Positions 11,609 to 23,983 of a DNA stretch of 64,000 bases are shown here, in pieces (position 1 is the first letter of the stretch; every line of letters starts with the position of its first letter). The stretch covers positions 200,072-264,071 of the forward strand of contig NMRA01000530.1 in assembly GCA_002633005.1 (NCBI GenBank), written 5' to 3'. Made by a program: the position numbers and the translations under genes. The stretch comes from Phoronis australis (lineage: Eukaryota; Phoronida; Phoronidae). The notes under the pieces were generated by a model, which saw only the letters and a program-made list of their open reading frames with translations, had not been told where the DNA came from and ran no database searches.

Positions 11609-11965
11609 CTAACACGACAAGCTTCTGAGTTCATTTCTGTTTTCAACATCTGACTGTTTACTCTGTCCTGGAATAAGTGGTTCTTCATACTCGGTTACAT
11701 TAGTATGACTGTAAACACTTGCACAGGACTGTACATCTAAATCATGAGCATTCTTCCTGGCAGATTCTTTTAAGTTCATTCTCGTATTATTCGACGTTGT
11801 AGCGGTCTCTGGACAGGGCTGTTTATCTTCATCAGGAGTCATTGTCTTGGCCAAATTTTTCAATTTCAATTCCTGTCGTTCGTTGATACAGAGATCTCTT
11901 AAACTCTTAATTGATTTCGTAACGGACTCTCTCGAGTTCATTTCATTCGAACTCTCTGTAGAACA
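11609..11965 (-). CDS. Candidate terminal exon of an unrecognised gene
   Basis: The open frame is preceded by a long pyrimidine-rich tract and acceptor (GGCTGTTCTACAG) ending above 11965. It would enter in phase 1 and reads about 118 residues to a stop at 11609. The peptide is polar and charged, with many Ser, Asn, Glu and Lys, and contains TVTEYEEPLIPG-like acidic/tyrosine text, as in cytoplasmic tails. No domain is recognised and no upstream exon was identified. It could be a chance open frame. Confidence 0.33.
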   Translation of the reverse strand, partial: CSTESSNEMNSRESVTKSIKSLRDLCINERQELKLKNLAKTMTPDEDKQPCPETATTSNNTRMNLKESARKNAHDLDVQSCASVYSHTNVTEYEEPLIPGQSKQSDVENRNELRSLSC

Positions 11966-11999
11966 GCCGTCGATCAGGGGACAGAGGATACAGCACTTC

Positions 12000-14900
12000 A
12001 CCAATCGTTGTTAACAATGCCAATAAAACAGCAATTCTAGGCTATGCACTTACTTAAATTCTGGATTTTCGAATAACACCTGTCCATTACAACCAATGAA
12101 CGTTTTAATACTTGCATTACATCAATACAACATTTGTTATTTCATAAACTGTTAGCATTTTTGATTTAAAATAAAGGCGAAACTTAAAATTTCAAGATAC
12201 AATTCAAGCTTACTATCTTACCAAATGAATTGGCAATTGACACTTGTAGTTTTGAACATGCAACAACAGCATGTGTTGATTACTTGTAATATCGATTTCA
12301 TATTGTTTAAATGTTACTTTCTAAAAACAAAATTGATTGCAGTGGCGACAATAATGTTTGTCGGTAAATCTTCAGCCTTTTATTGTACCATTCTACATCT
12401 TCTCAGACGATGTGCCGCTATTGAGAAGATATGCGTCTAGGTTTTCCGGATCCACCATCATGTTCCCTCGGCTAGGTGTATCCCGATCCCAATGTTCACC
12501 AAGAGTGATGTCAACGTTTACCCATTGCTGAATGATGTTATTCTTCTCAAACAATTTTTCAAATAACTTGTCACATACTTTGAACATTATGTTTCAGGTT
12601 AAAGTGACCATGTAATTGTTAACTCCATAGAAGTAATGGCAAACATGTTCTTTTACTTCACTGACTTCTGCTCACGTTATTTACAAAAATAATAACACAT
12701 CCAATGAAGTGAAAAAACGGTTTAAAATTCAGGCAGCATTCACCCACAGCAACTTATCTGCAGTCATCCATATTCAAACAGTTCTACATCTTTTCAATTT
12801 CGGAAGTTGTGATTGGCTAAAAAGCAACTCCACAGTGGTGTACTAGGAGCCATAGAAATCCATTTTTTTTTACAAAAATATGCAACTTTTAAACTGAATT
12901 ACGCGGAGACTTACCGAATAACAAATGTTTGAAGGCATGTCTAGCCACATGCCTTCCTGGCATGGTAACGGGATAAAAAGACTGGAGCCACTGCCCATGG
13001 CCTACATGGAACAGAAATCATATCGCATGAAATAACGTGGTCAAGGATTCGTGTAGTTGCGACAAAGTATGGAGTAAAATTTGATAGTCACGGGCCCTTG
13101 TTCGTAAGTATTGCAGGAGATGTGTTATTACTCTCTGGTCAATAATATAACTAGATGCAAGTTTAAGAGAATGTAGGCTTAATAGGAGTGATAAATATTT
13201 TCAGTTATTCGTTTTGGTGTCGAATGAATATACTCGTGTCTCTAAACAGATAATTTCGGTTCAGAGGTATTTGTCAGTTACGGAAAGCATCCAAGTATCA
13301 ATGGCTGATAGATTTCTAGTGAGGTTTTAGCCAACTTCTGTCATACTAACTGTTCACCGGTCACTGCCTATATGTACGTGTTTCTGCAGCAAAACGGATA
13401 AATTCAAAGCCTCGATTGTTGCAACACATTATACTATAAACCTGCGCCGTCTGTCATAAGTTAACTTATAATTTAGACCACTTATTACTGTCAAATTTAT
13501 CTGACGTTGTTCCTTTCTCACATCATGAATAGGTTTCGAACCAACTTCAATTAACAGAGCCATTAAGTCGCTTGTCACGGCGGGTAACTTTAAAGAAGCA
13601 TGGAACGCGAATTATATGTCGCCAAAAATATATTTCAAACAACTCCTGACGAAAGTGCCACTTTCTGAAGAACACTGAATCAGCTATTCTTCCATTCTTT
13701 TCGTGGGAATTTTGGACCTTCGGGAATTCCAAGCTGTTACTAATCAGTTATTCTTTTGTCTCAGCCCACAGGCGTAGCAGTGTGCCCCCTTTTTCCTAGA
13801 AAAAAGTGGGATGGAACCATTTTTCCTAGAAAAAGTACGACTTAGTAGATCAGTCCAGACGTAGTGGTGTGTGCCTTCTTTTCCTAGAAAAAAGAGGGAG
13901 GGAACCACGTGTTCGTTAGGAGGAAGGAGGGGTGGGGAGGGTCGAACTTTGTTCCAAAAAGGCCGGGGCATGTCAAGAGCAGTTTTATTTCAAGGGATCC
14001 ATGTCTTTATTCTTTGCTCATCTCGAACATAGCTACTCAATGTGGTATAGAGAAATTGAAAAAACGTTTAGTATAAGACATGTTTTGTTAGCTAGTCTGG
14101 ACGTTGCATTTGCATTTAAAGAGGCCTGGAACAGACTAAATTGCAATATTGAAAGTGGTTCTCTGCCATTGAAACAGAATTCAACCAGCTCAACAGGTAT
14201 TTTAGGGTTTTTTTCATAAAGATTTTTAATTTTTGTTGATAATAAAGCAACTTTCTTTTAGTTTTGAATTTCAAAAAACGATCTGTCACCTGCTCCCCAC
14301 TTCGTCAGTTATTCTCACGCAAGGCAAAGCATGTCTCCTTTTTTGTATGACATGACATAGACGTAGCAAATTTCACTTATATGGAAATGTGACCTTTGAT
14401 TTCAAGCGACTTCAACTGAAGGTATAATAAACTATACGTCAATAATTGTAGTGGAATGTCGTGGTTAACTGATCAAATACAAAGCTCAAAGAACAGAACT
14501 AACGTTCTTGCATTGACAGTCTAGAGGCTAGGAATACATCGGAGTCGCTAGGTAAATATCTGGTCTATCGAGCACAGTCACATCGTTGAACTTGATCTGA
14601 TTTTTACACATCTATCCAGATACATGTACACTCAAGTGCAGTTCCTCAGACTTCTGGGTTGTTATTAAAATGATTTTACGAAAAAATAATAATAAGTGGT
14701 GTTAAGCCCAGAATTCACTAGAAAGAATTGCATCTGGTTCTAAACACAAACCAATGGAAATTGGCGATAAAAACTATGAAAAACTTAGAACGACATAAAG
14801 ATAGATAGTTTTTTTTTTGGAAAATCTCACATACATGTACAAGCGTACAGCAAACAGCCAAATGCATAAAAAGTAAATACAAAAGTCAAATACAGGAGCA

Positions 14901-16600
14901 CGAAATTATTTGAACGCAACAGTGAAACGCTGAGCAACAAATCTCGACTATGACTTTCCTTAAAAATTTGGAGCTTTCTGACATACATGTACATTGTAAT
15001 TCTGTATTCCCCAATCCCCGGACTTAGGTTAGGTTGATATTAAGTTAGAGTAATGAACAGCTATGGTGCAACAATCACACGAACGATCACTCGCCATAAC
15101 ACTATCCATGTAATTTGGCAGGTGTCAGTTATATGACTTACCTTTAGCCGTTTCAGTTCTAACCAAGTTAACTTCAGGACTGCCTGCAAGATCAATCAAT
15201 GGAACAATGCGTACTTCTGATTTCCCCCTCGTTTCGAGGTCACCACAAAGCGGCGCTCACTGTCCTTGATAAACATGATCTTAGGGGGAACTCTGCAGGA
15301 CTGAGTTTTTCACGGCAGTGCACACGTCACGTACTGGGCTTGCTGCCTTTCGTCAACTCCGCCGAAACTATGAAAAAATGAGGTGTTGTGTGCCGTTCCA
15401 TATCAAAGCCGCTACATCCACATAAACTTTATTCTGGTCTTGTATTTTGACCCTTTCACTTCCACCGAAATATGAAAGCGCCGAGCGAGACTCCGAAAAG
15501 TGTGGCAAAACGCATAATTGACAGTTTCCAGCACAAAACCATCGTGACCTCTTGCGAATACTCGACATAAGCCAACATTAGATTCATAACTCAAATTTCA
15601 TACATATTTCAAAAATGTGGCCGGAAATAAAAAGGGTTGATAATGCTGTATGTTTGGGGAATGGCCTAAGTGCAACCTTTTGCAAATCTAGTCCGCGTGC
15701 TTCTAAAATATAGACTTAAACACCTCTTACTCTCCCGCACAGTTATATGGGAAACTCACGCGAATTGGTTTGTTTATTGTAACTCATTGCGTATCCAAAA
15801 TGGTGGACGAAATCGTACTGGTCATCTGGTCACGGAAGCTTTTTCTTTGTAACCTGATGCCGGGGCAATTAATTGTCTCGAACACTGCAGCCATGAATCC
15901 AAACTCTAAAAATTCTAGTGTAGTTCCTTGACATTGGGTTCTTTATCGGTCAATCAAGAAGTTTACCCCCATCAAAAAGTAATTCTTAATAAAGGTTTGT
16001 CTATCATAAAAGCTGTGGATAATGTCCTTTTCCGCAAACAAGACATACTGAGGATTGAGAACAACGTCGCATAAGCGATTTTTGGGACTTGACAGACTGA
16101 TCCCACTATATTTAACCTCCTCTTGATCAATTAGTTTTGCTACTAGGATTGAAGTTCACCCCGGCGAACTGTTCCAAAAGCGTCTGTAGGTTGAGAAAGT
16201 GCGAATGACGCCGCAAACACATAAGACGAATGACTGAGCAGAAAAATAAACCTGGGATGCTTGGGGGATGCCGGAATCATGCTGACCGAATTCACGAGTT
16301 ACGTTAACCTATATAATGAAAACATATTGAATAACTTTTTACAGACTTCAACGTTCATTGATCTGATAAAATGTGGGGCCTCTCTCTGGTGAGGGATGAG
16401 TGGACTGCGAACTGCGAGACTGTTTTCAAATTTTGAAAAATGGCAAGGCTACTAGCCAATAATATTGCATTTTCCCTTTCACTATTTTTATTCAAAGTAA
16501 CGCAAACCATGCACACCAAAGGCATAGTCGCGTTAGTTTTTCGAACACGACCACCGAGTATGCATGTATTTATGCCCATGTGCCTGTATCGGGGATAATG
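12000..16600. other. Mostly featureless stretch
   Basis: No well-supported gene. A 64-codon minus-strand frame at 12393-12587 ends in TAG shortly before AATAAA but lacks an identifiable acceptor. Three copies of the near-palindrome TTTTCCTAGAAAAA occur at about 13790-13890. Confidence 0.4.
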
Positions 16601-16610
16601 CGTCGTATAT

Positions 16611-17420
16611 AGATTAGATTAAAATAGTTTATTTCTTCAAAGCCCTTGTGCCCACAAGACATCAGTATAATGAAAAAATCTTACATGATAGGTGTGCCCA
16701 TAGATACTTACACACTCACCATTTGATTTCTTATTTCATATGCTTTGATAATAAATGTTGCCAGGTTTTAAGATAAATATATAAAAAATAATTGCAGGCA
16801 GTCTGATACACATTGTACCAGACGTGCGCAGGCCTCGCATGTGGGCCCATTGCACTGATCACCTGGAAATATGTTTATGCTTTATTAATACATAGTTAAA
16901 ACCGAGCTGAGGAGCTAGAAATTTGGCTCAAGGGTTTAGCAGTGTGACCTGGTGGGACTTGAAACCACGACTTCGAGTTAAGAAAGCGGGCACTTATCAA
17001 CCAGGCCACACTGCCTCCTCAGGTTTTAAGATGGTGTCCTAATCTTTATTAAAGAACATTTGTTAATTATAACTAATAATAGATCTTTGTTTCAAGTAAT
17101 TACGTCTGAGACCGGCTAAAACTTGAAACAAAAAGACTCTATATGGCTTCTGCTTCTGACTGATTACAAATAGAACACAATCTTTGGGGGATACCATTTC
17201 TTCTGCCCAGTTCTATATTAAGTTGATTGGTTGAAAACCTTATGCTCGCTATCACAAAAACATGACCACGTGACAAATTTTCGAACAAGCACATGTATTT
17301 CTCACAAACCAGCTCTGACTTGATTGAATAGTAGAAATTACAATTCTCCATGCTTTCAATAGGTGGCCAACCATTTTTGAAAATTGAAAATGTTAATCTT
17401 TGCTTGAGTTCATACATAAA
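16611..17420 (-). mobile_element. Truncated non-LTR retrotransposon (LINE) 3' part
   Basis: The frame at 17139-17417 ends in the typical LINE C-terminal pattern: a FSTNQLNIELGRR segment followed by C-x-x-C and an acidic stretch (the zinc-knuckle-like region before VEDE.HFLF in intact elements). Below it, an AT-rich 3' tail runs to about 16611, where GATTA-type repeats resemble a LINE tail. Broken and 5'-truncated; a tRNA-like sequence lies within the interval. Confidence 0.5.
16942..17011 (-). repeat. tRNA-like sequence (SINE remnant or tRNA pseudogene)
   Basis: Read on the minus strand, the ends GTGTGGCCTGG and CCAGGTCACAC pair over 11 bases with one G-U. An internal GGTTTCAAGTCCC resembles the B box and T loop. 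The D and anticodon arms do not fold into a standard tRNA. A tRNA-derived SINE is more likely than a working gene. Confidence 0.4.
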
Positions 17421-17449
17421 TATCTGTTCATCACCGACCTCCTGGTATA

Positions 17450-19890
17450 GTCATACATATCAAGTGTCGGTGGTGAATAATTATGGGTTTTTACTCTAGT
17501 ACACCAGTTTTCCTTCCCAATTATATTCGTAATACACAGAAGTAGTAGGATTGCTTTGGTAGTCTTTTACTACCCATTTTGAGTGACTTATTTCAACTAT
17601 AATTATAAATGATAAATAACAGGCTTACACATGGTGATGCTATGTTGTACAACCCAAATTCACCTCGAGCCATTTGTTTTACTACCAGTAAGCAGTGGTT
17701 TTACTGAAACGTTTCGCGTATGACGCATGCGCTTTAAACTCCGGACACAAGCACAAACTAACATATAGGCACATCAACCTACACTCCTCTATCCCAGTGA
17801 TACAAGAGGTAGCACTGCGGTTTGTTCATATAGCATGAGTTCTTGTTGCTTAAGAGTACGAAGTGACGTTCGGACTTTCGATTGGCTGGAATATAACATC
17901 CAAACATCCGGATGTTGAAAAATGTTGTAGCATACTGCATCATCTATTGCAAATTTCTTTACAGCCGATTGCGCCAATTAAACCAATCAATGCATTCCAC
18001 ACAAGTTAGATAATTATCAAAACGTCAAAGAAAACAACAAAACGATTTTTGACAAAGGCAAAGAAGTCGTGAGTATATGTAATAACAAATTTATGAACGA
18101 ACTTGAACCATGTGCGGAATTTTTAAATTTTAAATAGCACACTTAATAGTGAGACAACTTCTACGCTAACGTTTGGTGTTTTATTACCCTCAACGCCTAA
18201 GCGAGTTTAGGACTAACCCGTGGCTTTAGATTTGCTTCTGAAAAAAATCTATTCGTTAATTTCTCCCATAACACATCGATTTTAATAGTTTCTTTTCAAT
18301 TTTAAAAATAGTCATGTTGTCCGTTTGCCTTACTTATTGTTAGTTTTTTCACTTTAAAACTGTTATGCTAAGCAGGCGGATTGGTTACGCCCGCAGTAAT
18401 CTCTTCCAATACACATTCGGCCAAGCCCATGAATATCCAAAAGCTTACTTCAATCTGTGACTGTGCTAAGGAATTCGCTGGATACACTGGGATGAACAGT
18501 GCACGCTTTCTTGTCCTCTTGCATGCATATCCTGTTAGTGTCAGATTTGCATAATGTATTATTTTTTATTGTGGGAATATAGATGCTAACAAACTAGCAT
18601 CAAGGGCTCTGCTTCATGAAAGTGACTTAATACTGAAAAATGGGATTACAGTCCCTCTTCACAATTGGTGAAAACAAGTTCAGCCATGTAGTTTAGAGCG
18701 CATCACAGACTGGATATGATTTACACATTTTTTCACTAGTAGTGTATATTCGCAGAGAATTGGCACAAGTGAGACACAATTATTTTTAAGGAATAGTTGT
18801 GTGGCCCGTACGACCAAATTTCATAAAACAAGACTTTAGGAAGACAGCACCAGAGCTACAAGCACACACTGAAAACTATCGTGTGAGACACTGTAATACT
18901 GCTCCATGTGAAAGTTTCAATCAAACAAGAGAGAGAATTGAGAACCACTGTATCCTTAGCGCCCAACAAAGCAGAACTACCGCTTTCGTCTGTTCAAATA
19001 CCAACTGATATTTTCTCCTGTTTCGGTCATCTTTGGGCGTGAAGAACGAACAACATGAAATAAAAAAATAAGTTGATGAAGCATATCGAAATGGATGTAT
19101 GAAGTTCTTCTTACGTAGCATTGTTTTTTATTTTGTTTTGCTCAACCAAACAAAAGGAAATGCTGTTTTAACTCAATCGTGTGACGTGTTGTGTTGTGCT
19201 ATTGTATGAATGACTAGCAAACACAGAGTACCATGCCTTCTTCCACCCCCACGAACCGCTCAGGTGGTGCTGTTGATTACATTTATTCCCATGAACACAA
19301 TTATTTTCTCACAAACTGCTTTTACCACGAACTGCTGTTTTATTCTCACGAGGTGTATTACTCACAACTGTAGCTCTACTTATAGTTGATAATAAAAAGG
19401 TAATTGTTTGTAAAAAAGCGAAATTATGGTTCATAAAAGAAAAGGATTAATAAAACCAACGTTTCCCTTTTTGACTAATGAAGCCGCTGGATCCCCTGCT
19501 GAGTTTCAAAAAACTTTCCAAGAACCTTGGTTAGTTGGCGTACATGAAGTTGTACAAAACTCGGAGCCAAATGAAGTTTGACAACCCGTGTAAGTCTGAT
19601 AATTATAGATGGTAATCTATGAAGTATTGGAAGTAACTATTTCTAGTGTACAACGTGCTGTCGCCGAACGCGTAACTTGCAATTCTGCAGACAACAGACG
19701 CAACAGTTTGACTGACGTGACGCCAGCAAACCAGAGTAAGAATTAAGGATTTTGTCATTTCAGTCCATGTGCCCGTGTCAGCACGCAGCTCTGTAGTAAC
19801 TTACTTTGTATTTGTGGAAACGATTACCAGAACAGTCGTAGGTCATCTCCCGACAATGCATGTTGATGACTTTTCATACGCTTTGTTGGA
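17450..19890. other. Region with no supported gene
   Basis: AT-rich DNA with only short open frames lacking recognisable products or good splice sites. Confidence 0.4.
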
Positions 19891-19895
19891 TTGCG

Positions 19896-19990
19896 TTAAT
19901 GCTCATGATCGTTGACCACAACGTTTTTAATTTGACGAACCGCCATAAGCAACCTCTCCGCTTCACAACTTAGTGATGGGTATCCCCAGG
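19896..19990 (-). pseudogene. hAT transposase C-terminal (dimerisation) remnant
   Basis: The minus strand reads YPSLSCEAERLLMAVRQI and on to a stop. This matches the hAT C-terminal signature (a cysteine or serine, then E-R-x-x-S-x-x-x-x-x-K). The preceding bases up to about 20170 give broken frames consistent with the same domain. Only a fragment is left. Confidence 0.45.
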
Positions 19991-21539
19991 AAGAGATAAC
20001 CATTCCTGGTGTCACACAGTTGATCTGCAGTAATACCTGCACATTCACCAACTGTTCCTCCGGACACTGCTTTAATAGCGAAAATAATTAATGTAGGGAC
20101 CACCGATATCCTTCAATCTTGCTCGCCATATCTCACACTCCGCCGTAAGGTATTTCTAGACTCTCCACAATCGAAGGCAGTTCATTGAGATACGTTTTTA
20201 ATTAATGTCAGATGGTAAAAGTGAAATACAGACAGCTGTGGTTGATTGACCGTTCTTGAATATTTAAAACATTTATTGTACTCTAGATACGCAGAGATAC
20301 AGTGTGCTTTTTGCCTTGTCGTCTGCAATTATTATACTAAATGAGCATCATTCGTCGATGATTTGTTCTTGAAATAGATTTCTTAAATGTCGTTTGGAAT
20401 GGTGTTCGAGAAATACGTCGCATTTGTCGGACAACTGTTCTGAATTGTCTTCAACTTCTCGTCAGCAAACAAAATCAGTTCTTTTAAATTTCGTATCATA
20501 GTCTGAAGGGCATTGTTTTTCTTTTCTTATTCATTTTGACGATGTCACGGCTGCAAATTCTGAAATAAAGATCTTCCCTTTTGTAATCGTTGAGTGTAAG
20601 CGGCAACAGCAGCCTTGTGATACGGATTTGATTTGTGTCTTGGCAAAATCCTGTCTTTTGCGAGGGCTCTTCAAAAATTATTAAACGGTTTTTACATTAG
20701 CACCGCGAATTGACAGCCGCGCCTGATAGACGTAGTGACCAATAACACAAACTGTGAAAAGTAACCACCATTCTTTCTCTTAGAGTAAACAAGACATGAA
20801 AAAATATCGAACCAATTAAATTTGCTGTTTGTTTCTGCTGCCGATTTGGAAAAAATTAAGTTTTATTCGGGTAAAATGCGTCTTCATAATTCTCACGACT
20901 TCTCGTCTTTTATATTTGTCCAATTAAATGTTCCTACTCGTGCGTTGGAATAACTGCAGTCCACTATGTCCTCCTTAAAGTCACTAGATTCAGCTCATTC
21001 GCAACTTCATGTTGTGCGACTGGGGTTTCTACACAACACGAAGCTGACAAATTCGTAGCATGAGAACACGTCGCTATTCCAGGTGTTTCAGCTGCTGCCT
21101 TATTAGCCTTTTCGTCTGAAGGCTTTGTTTCTTTTCAAAAATGTTTCCAAGGCGGACAGTCATTGGTTACTTTATTCAGCGTGCATTTTGAGAGTTTGAG
21201 ACCACCGGCGCAGGAAGCATAATTAGATCCCCATTTTAATTGTTAAAACATTTAGACGGTGTAATAGTTGTATCTTTTAGCGTAAAGGAGATTCCCGCCA
21301 AAGATTAGTAGTCATCTCGAATACTTAACCGAAGTACTCTGGGGATTTAAAAACATTACTACGTTAATATATGAGCCTGACTCACTGTTGATTGAACCAA
21401 CAACTCATGATCAAGCCATGGGCAATGCGTACACGCGCCAGTGTCGTATTCTCGACTGCACCTGTTACACGACATCAATGGTAACCGTAGCTAATTCATG
21501 TGGATCAGAAAAACGAAACAAAAACGATACGTGTGAAAG

Positions 21540-21615
21540 CATAGGCGGATTTAGGGGGGGGGCCCAGGGGGCCCGGGCCCCCCCCCCTTGGCTGCNTGGG
21601 GGGCTCAGATCCAAT
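21540..21615 (+). mobile_element. hAT-type G/C-run end with gap base
   Basis: CATAGGCGGATTTAGGG opens a run of G then C blocks, with an N at 21596. The start repeats that at 6578. The sequence can fold on itself, which probably caused the assembly gap. Confidence 0.4.
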
Positions 21616-22123
21616 TTCAAGTGTCACATTCGGAACACGGCTCAATCGTAACGAAACTATGGCTAAGTTTAGGCTCTCTCGCGATATCCCGGGCGACCGG
21701 CAGTGTCGCTGCGCACTGCGACTCCGTTTCCGTCGTCTGCTTCATTGTGCAATGAAGAAAATTACTTCATTTTTTAAAGAAAATGGAATTTGAGTGACGA
21801 TGAAAAAACAGAACCTGCTGGTAAGATGCGAATTTTAATCGAAGCCTTTGTGAATCACTCAGAAACTCATAATTCTCTCTTTGTTAAACATTATAAGACG
21901 ATTTCCAAAACAATCACGTCATTAATGCCAACACAAAAAAACGGATTTGGTCTTTTGGACAATTGAAGACTATTTTGAATACGACAAATTTGTTACGAAC
22001 CGATTGCACAAAATATAAAAGGTGAAATAAGCATTACATAATGAAGTAGGTTTCGCGCGCAAACGCTGTGGACCATAAACAAATACATATGTAGGTCTCT
22101 TATTACCATACTGCGAGTGAAAT

Positions 22124-22184
22124 CGTGGTGGTGCACTGGTAAAGCATGCGCGCACTATCCGCCAGGTCGTGAGTTCGAGTCTTT
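22124..22184 (+). repeat. tRNA-derived SINE-like sequence
   Basis: GTGGTGCACTGGTAAAGC fits a pol III A box, and GTGAGTTCGAGTC about 30 bases later fits a B box (GGTTCGANTC). A full cloverleaf is not evident. Probably a SINE head. Confidence 0.45.
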
Positions 22185-23898
22185 AGAAATTTCAGTTTTT
22201 CATGTTTGACACGTTCTCCGCGTTTTTTCTTTGCCTTGTGGTTTGCAGATAAAGATGACATTAAAGCGCCATATTTTAGTGCAATCTGCCAATTAGTTTG
22301 TTACTCTTATCGTATATTAACGATATTTGGTTTCGCGTGTCTGACTGTAGGCAGGTTTGTACTATACAGCACTGTACTGTGAAGATCTGCACCATTTTCT
22401 GATCAATCGGGATTAAATTAGAATGGAATCGTAAAAGATGTATAGAGACAATGAAATCAGGACTCAATCTTGGTGCAGTTAGGACTGAAATTATTTAAAT
22501 AACAACCCTAGCAGCTACTCCATATTCAACAAACAATAGCCTATTCATTTACACTTACAAATGTGTAACTTTTTAAAATAACAAGCTCATGTCGAAGGAT
22601 CTGTGAATCGATTAGCATATCGGTCATATTTTTCCATAACCGAAGATTTTCTGGTGACAACTTTTGATCCAATGTAATTTCTCACAGAAATCGTGGGAAG
22701 ATTTAGAATCAAGGTGGCGGAATCTCAGTCTTGTGACGTCACACTGTATGGCCCTATTGCTCGGAATGTTGGTTAATTTTTGAAAATTCGAATTATACTC
22801 TTTGAACAAGTCCTCTTCTGACTGATGGTGTTGTGTTGCAAAAACCAAAGGAATTTTCACTAGGCTACATGTAATTAAAAATGACTTGTAGACACTGCGA
22901 CATAAAAATTACAAGTGTATAACCAGTAGTTTGGTATTGCAAAGCTGTATGTAACAACAGGATTGAGAACGAAATCATGATAATGTTACTTAGAGGTCTG
23001 AAGTGTCCAGGTCATTACATTAGTGAACCGGTTCAAAGCGAGGAAAAACAACTCTTGTTCCCGATTTAGAAGCACACAAAACTTTATTAGACACAACCGT
23101 AAAGCAATAACAAAATAGTTGATATTACACACTCATAGGAAAGTCAAGGGCCCTGTCATTCCCATGTAGTTCTTAGAACGGACTCGCACAGGGAGGAAAA
23201 GGGAGTGGGAACCGACATTGTGTTGTCGCATTCTAAGCATGTTTTTACCAAAGTTGACCGTTTTCACCATGCCTAGCCTGTTTCTGCGAAGTATTACTGG
23301 CTTCCGTGAACGCACTTTAATCTGTTATTTTGTATGTTTTGAACTACATGTAGCCATGTAGTCTCAATAATACTTTAGCAACAAAACTAAGAAAAAAGGG
23401 TTCAATCACCGAAATGAAGGCTCGTAAAATGGTACGCAGTAGCCGTTTCGCGCCATAACGTTTAACCTCGAGAATACAGAAGGAGGAAAGAATGGCCGAA
23501 AGTAGTCGTTGTATTGAAGAGGAGTCTGAGTAGAACACCATATAAGTATTCCCGCGGTGACATGGACCGACATAACCAAGTGAGCCTAACCTTTCATTAC
23601 GTTTGGCAATAAATGACCTTGGTGAATTCAAGATGATGCTCTGAACATGATTGTAGCAATCAAATTCAAGTGATTGTGTTACCGTTCAAGGCTTTAATGC
23701 GAGTTCGGAAGTTCTGAGAACATTTTTGGTGTGACAGGGCCTAGTATGAAATTAGACATAAACGTTATCATATACATGTAGGTCAAGTATATCGTTCAAA
23801 TCTTTTAACACATGTAGAATTTAGTTTGTGATGTAAATGACACTGATAATGAAATGATTGGTTTATGAAACTGCTTAGGAGAGGTCCGTTATAAGCCC

Positions 23899-23902
<4 letters not shown>

Positions 23903-23979
<77 letters not shown>
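23903..23979. repeat. (AC)n microsatellite
   Basis: About 38 perfect AC repeats. An open frame of alternating Cys-Val on the other strand is only a by-product. Confidence 0.97.

Positions 23980-23983
<4 letters not shown>

Larger units (their letters stand above)
20200..23900. other. Non-coding stretch with scattered repeat ends
   Basis: No gene supported. It contains the G-rich hAT-type end at 21540 and the tRNA-like sequence at 22124, both listed separately. Confidence 0.4.

Noticed and set aside
13932-14219. Plus-strand frame with a faint resemblance to pogo-type transposases (LDVAFAFKEAWNRL)
   Set aside because: Too short, with no catalytic residues and no inverted repeats found.
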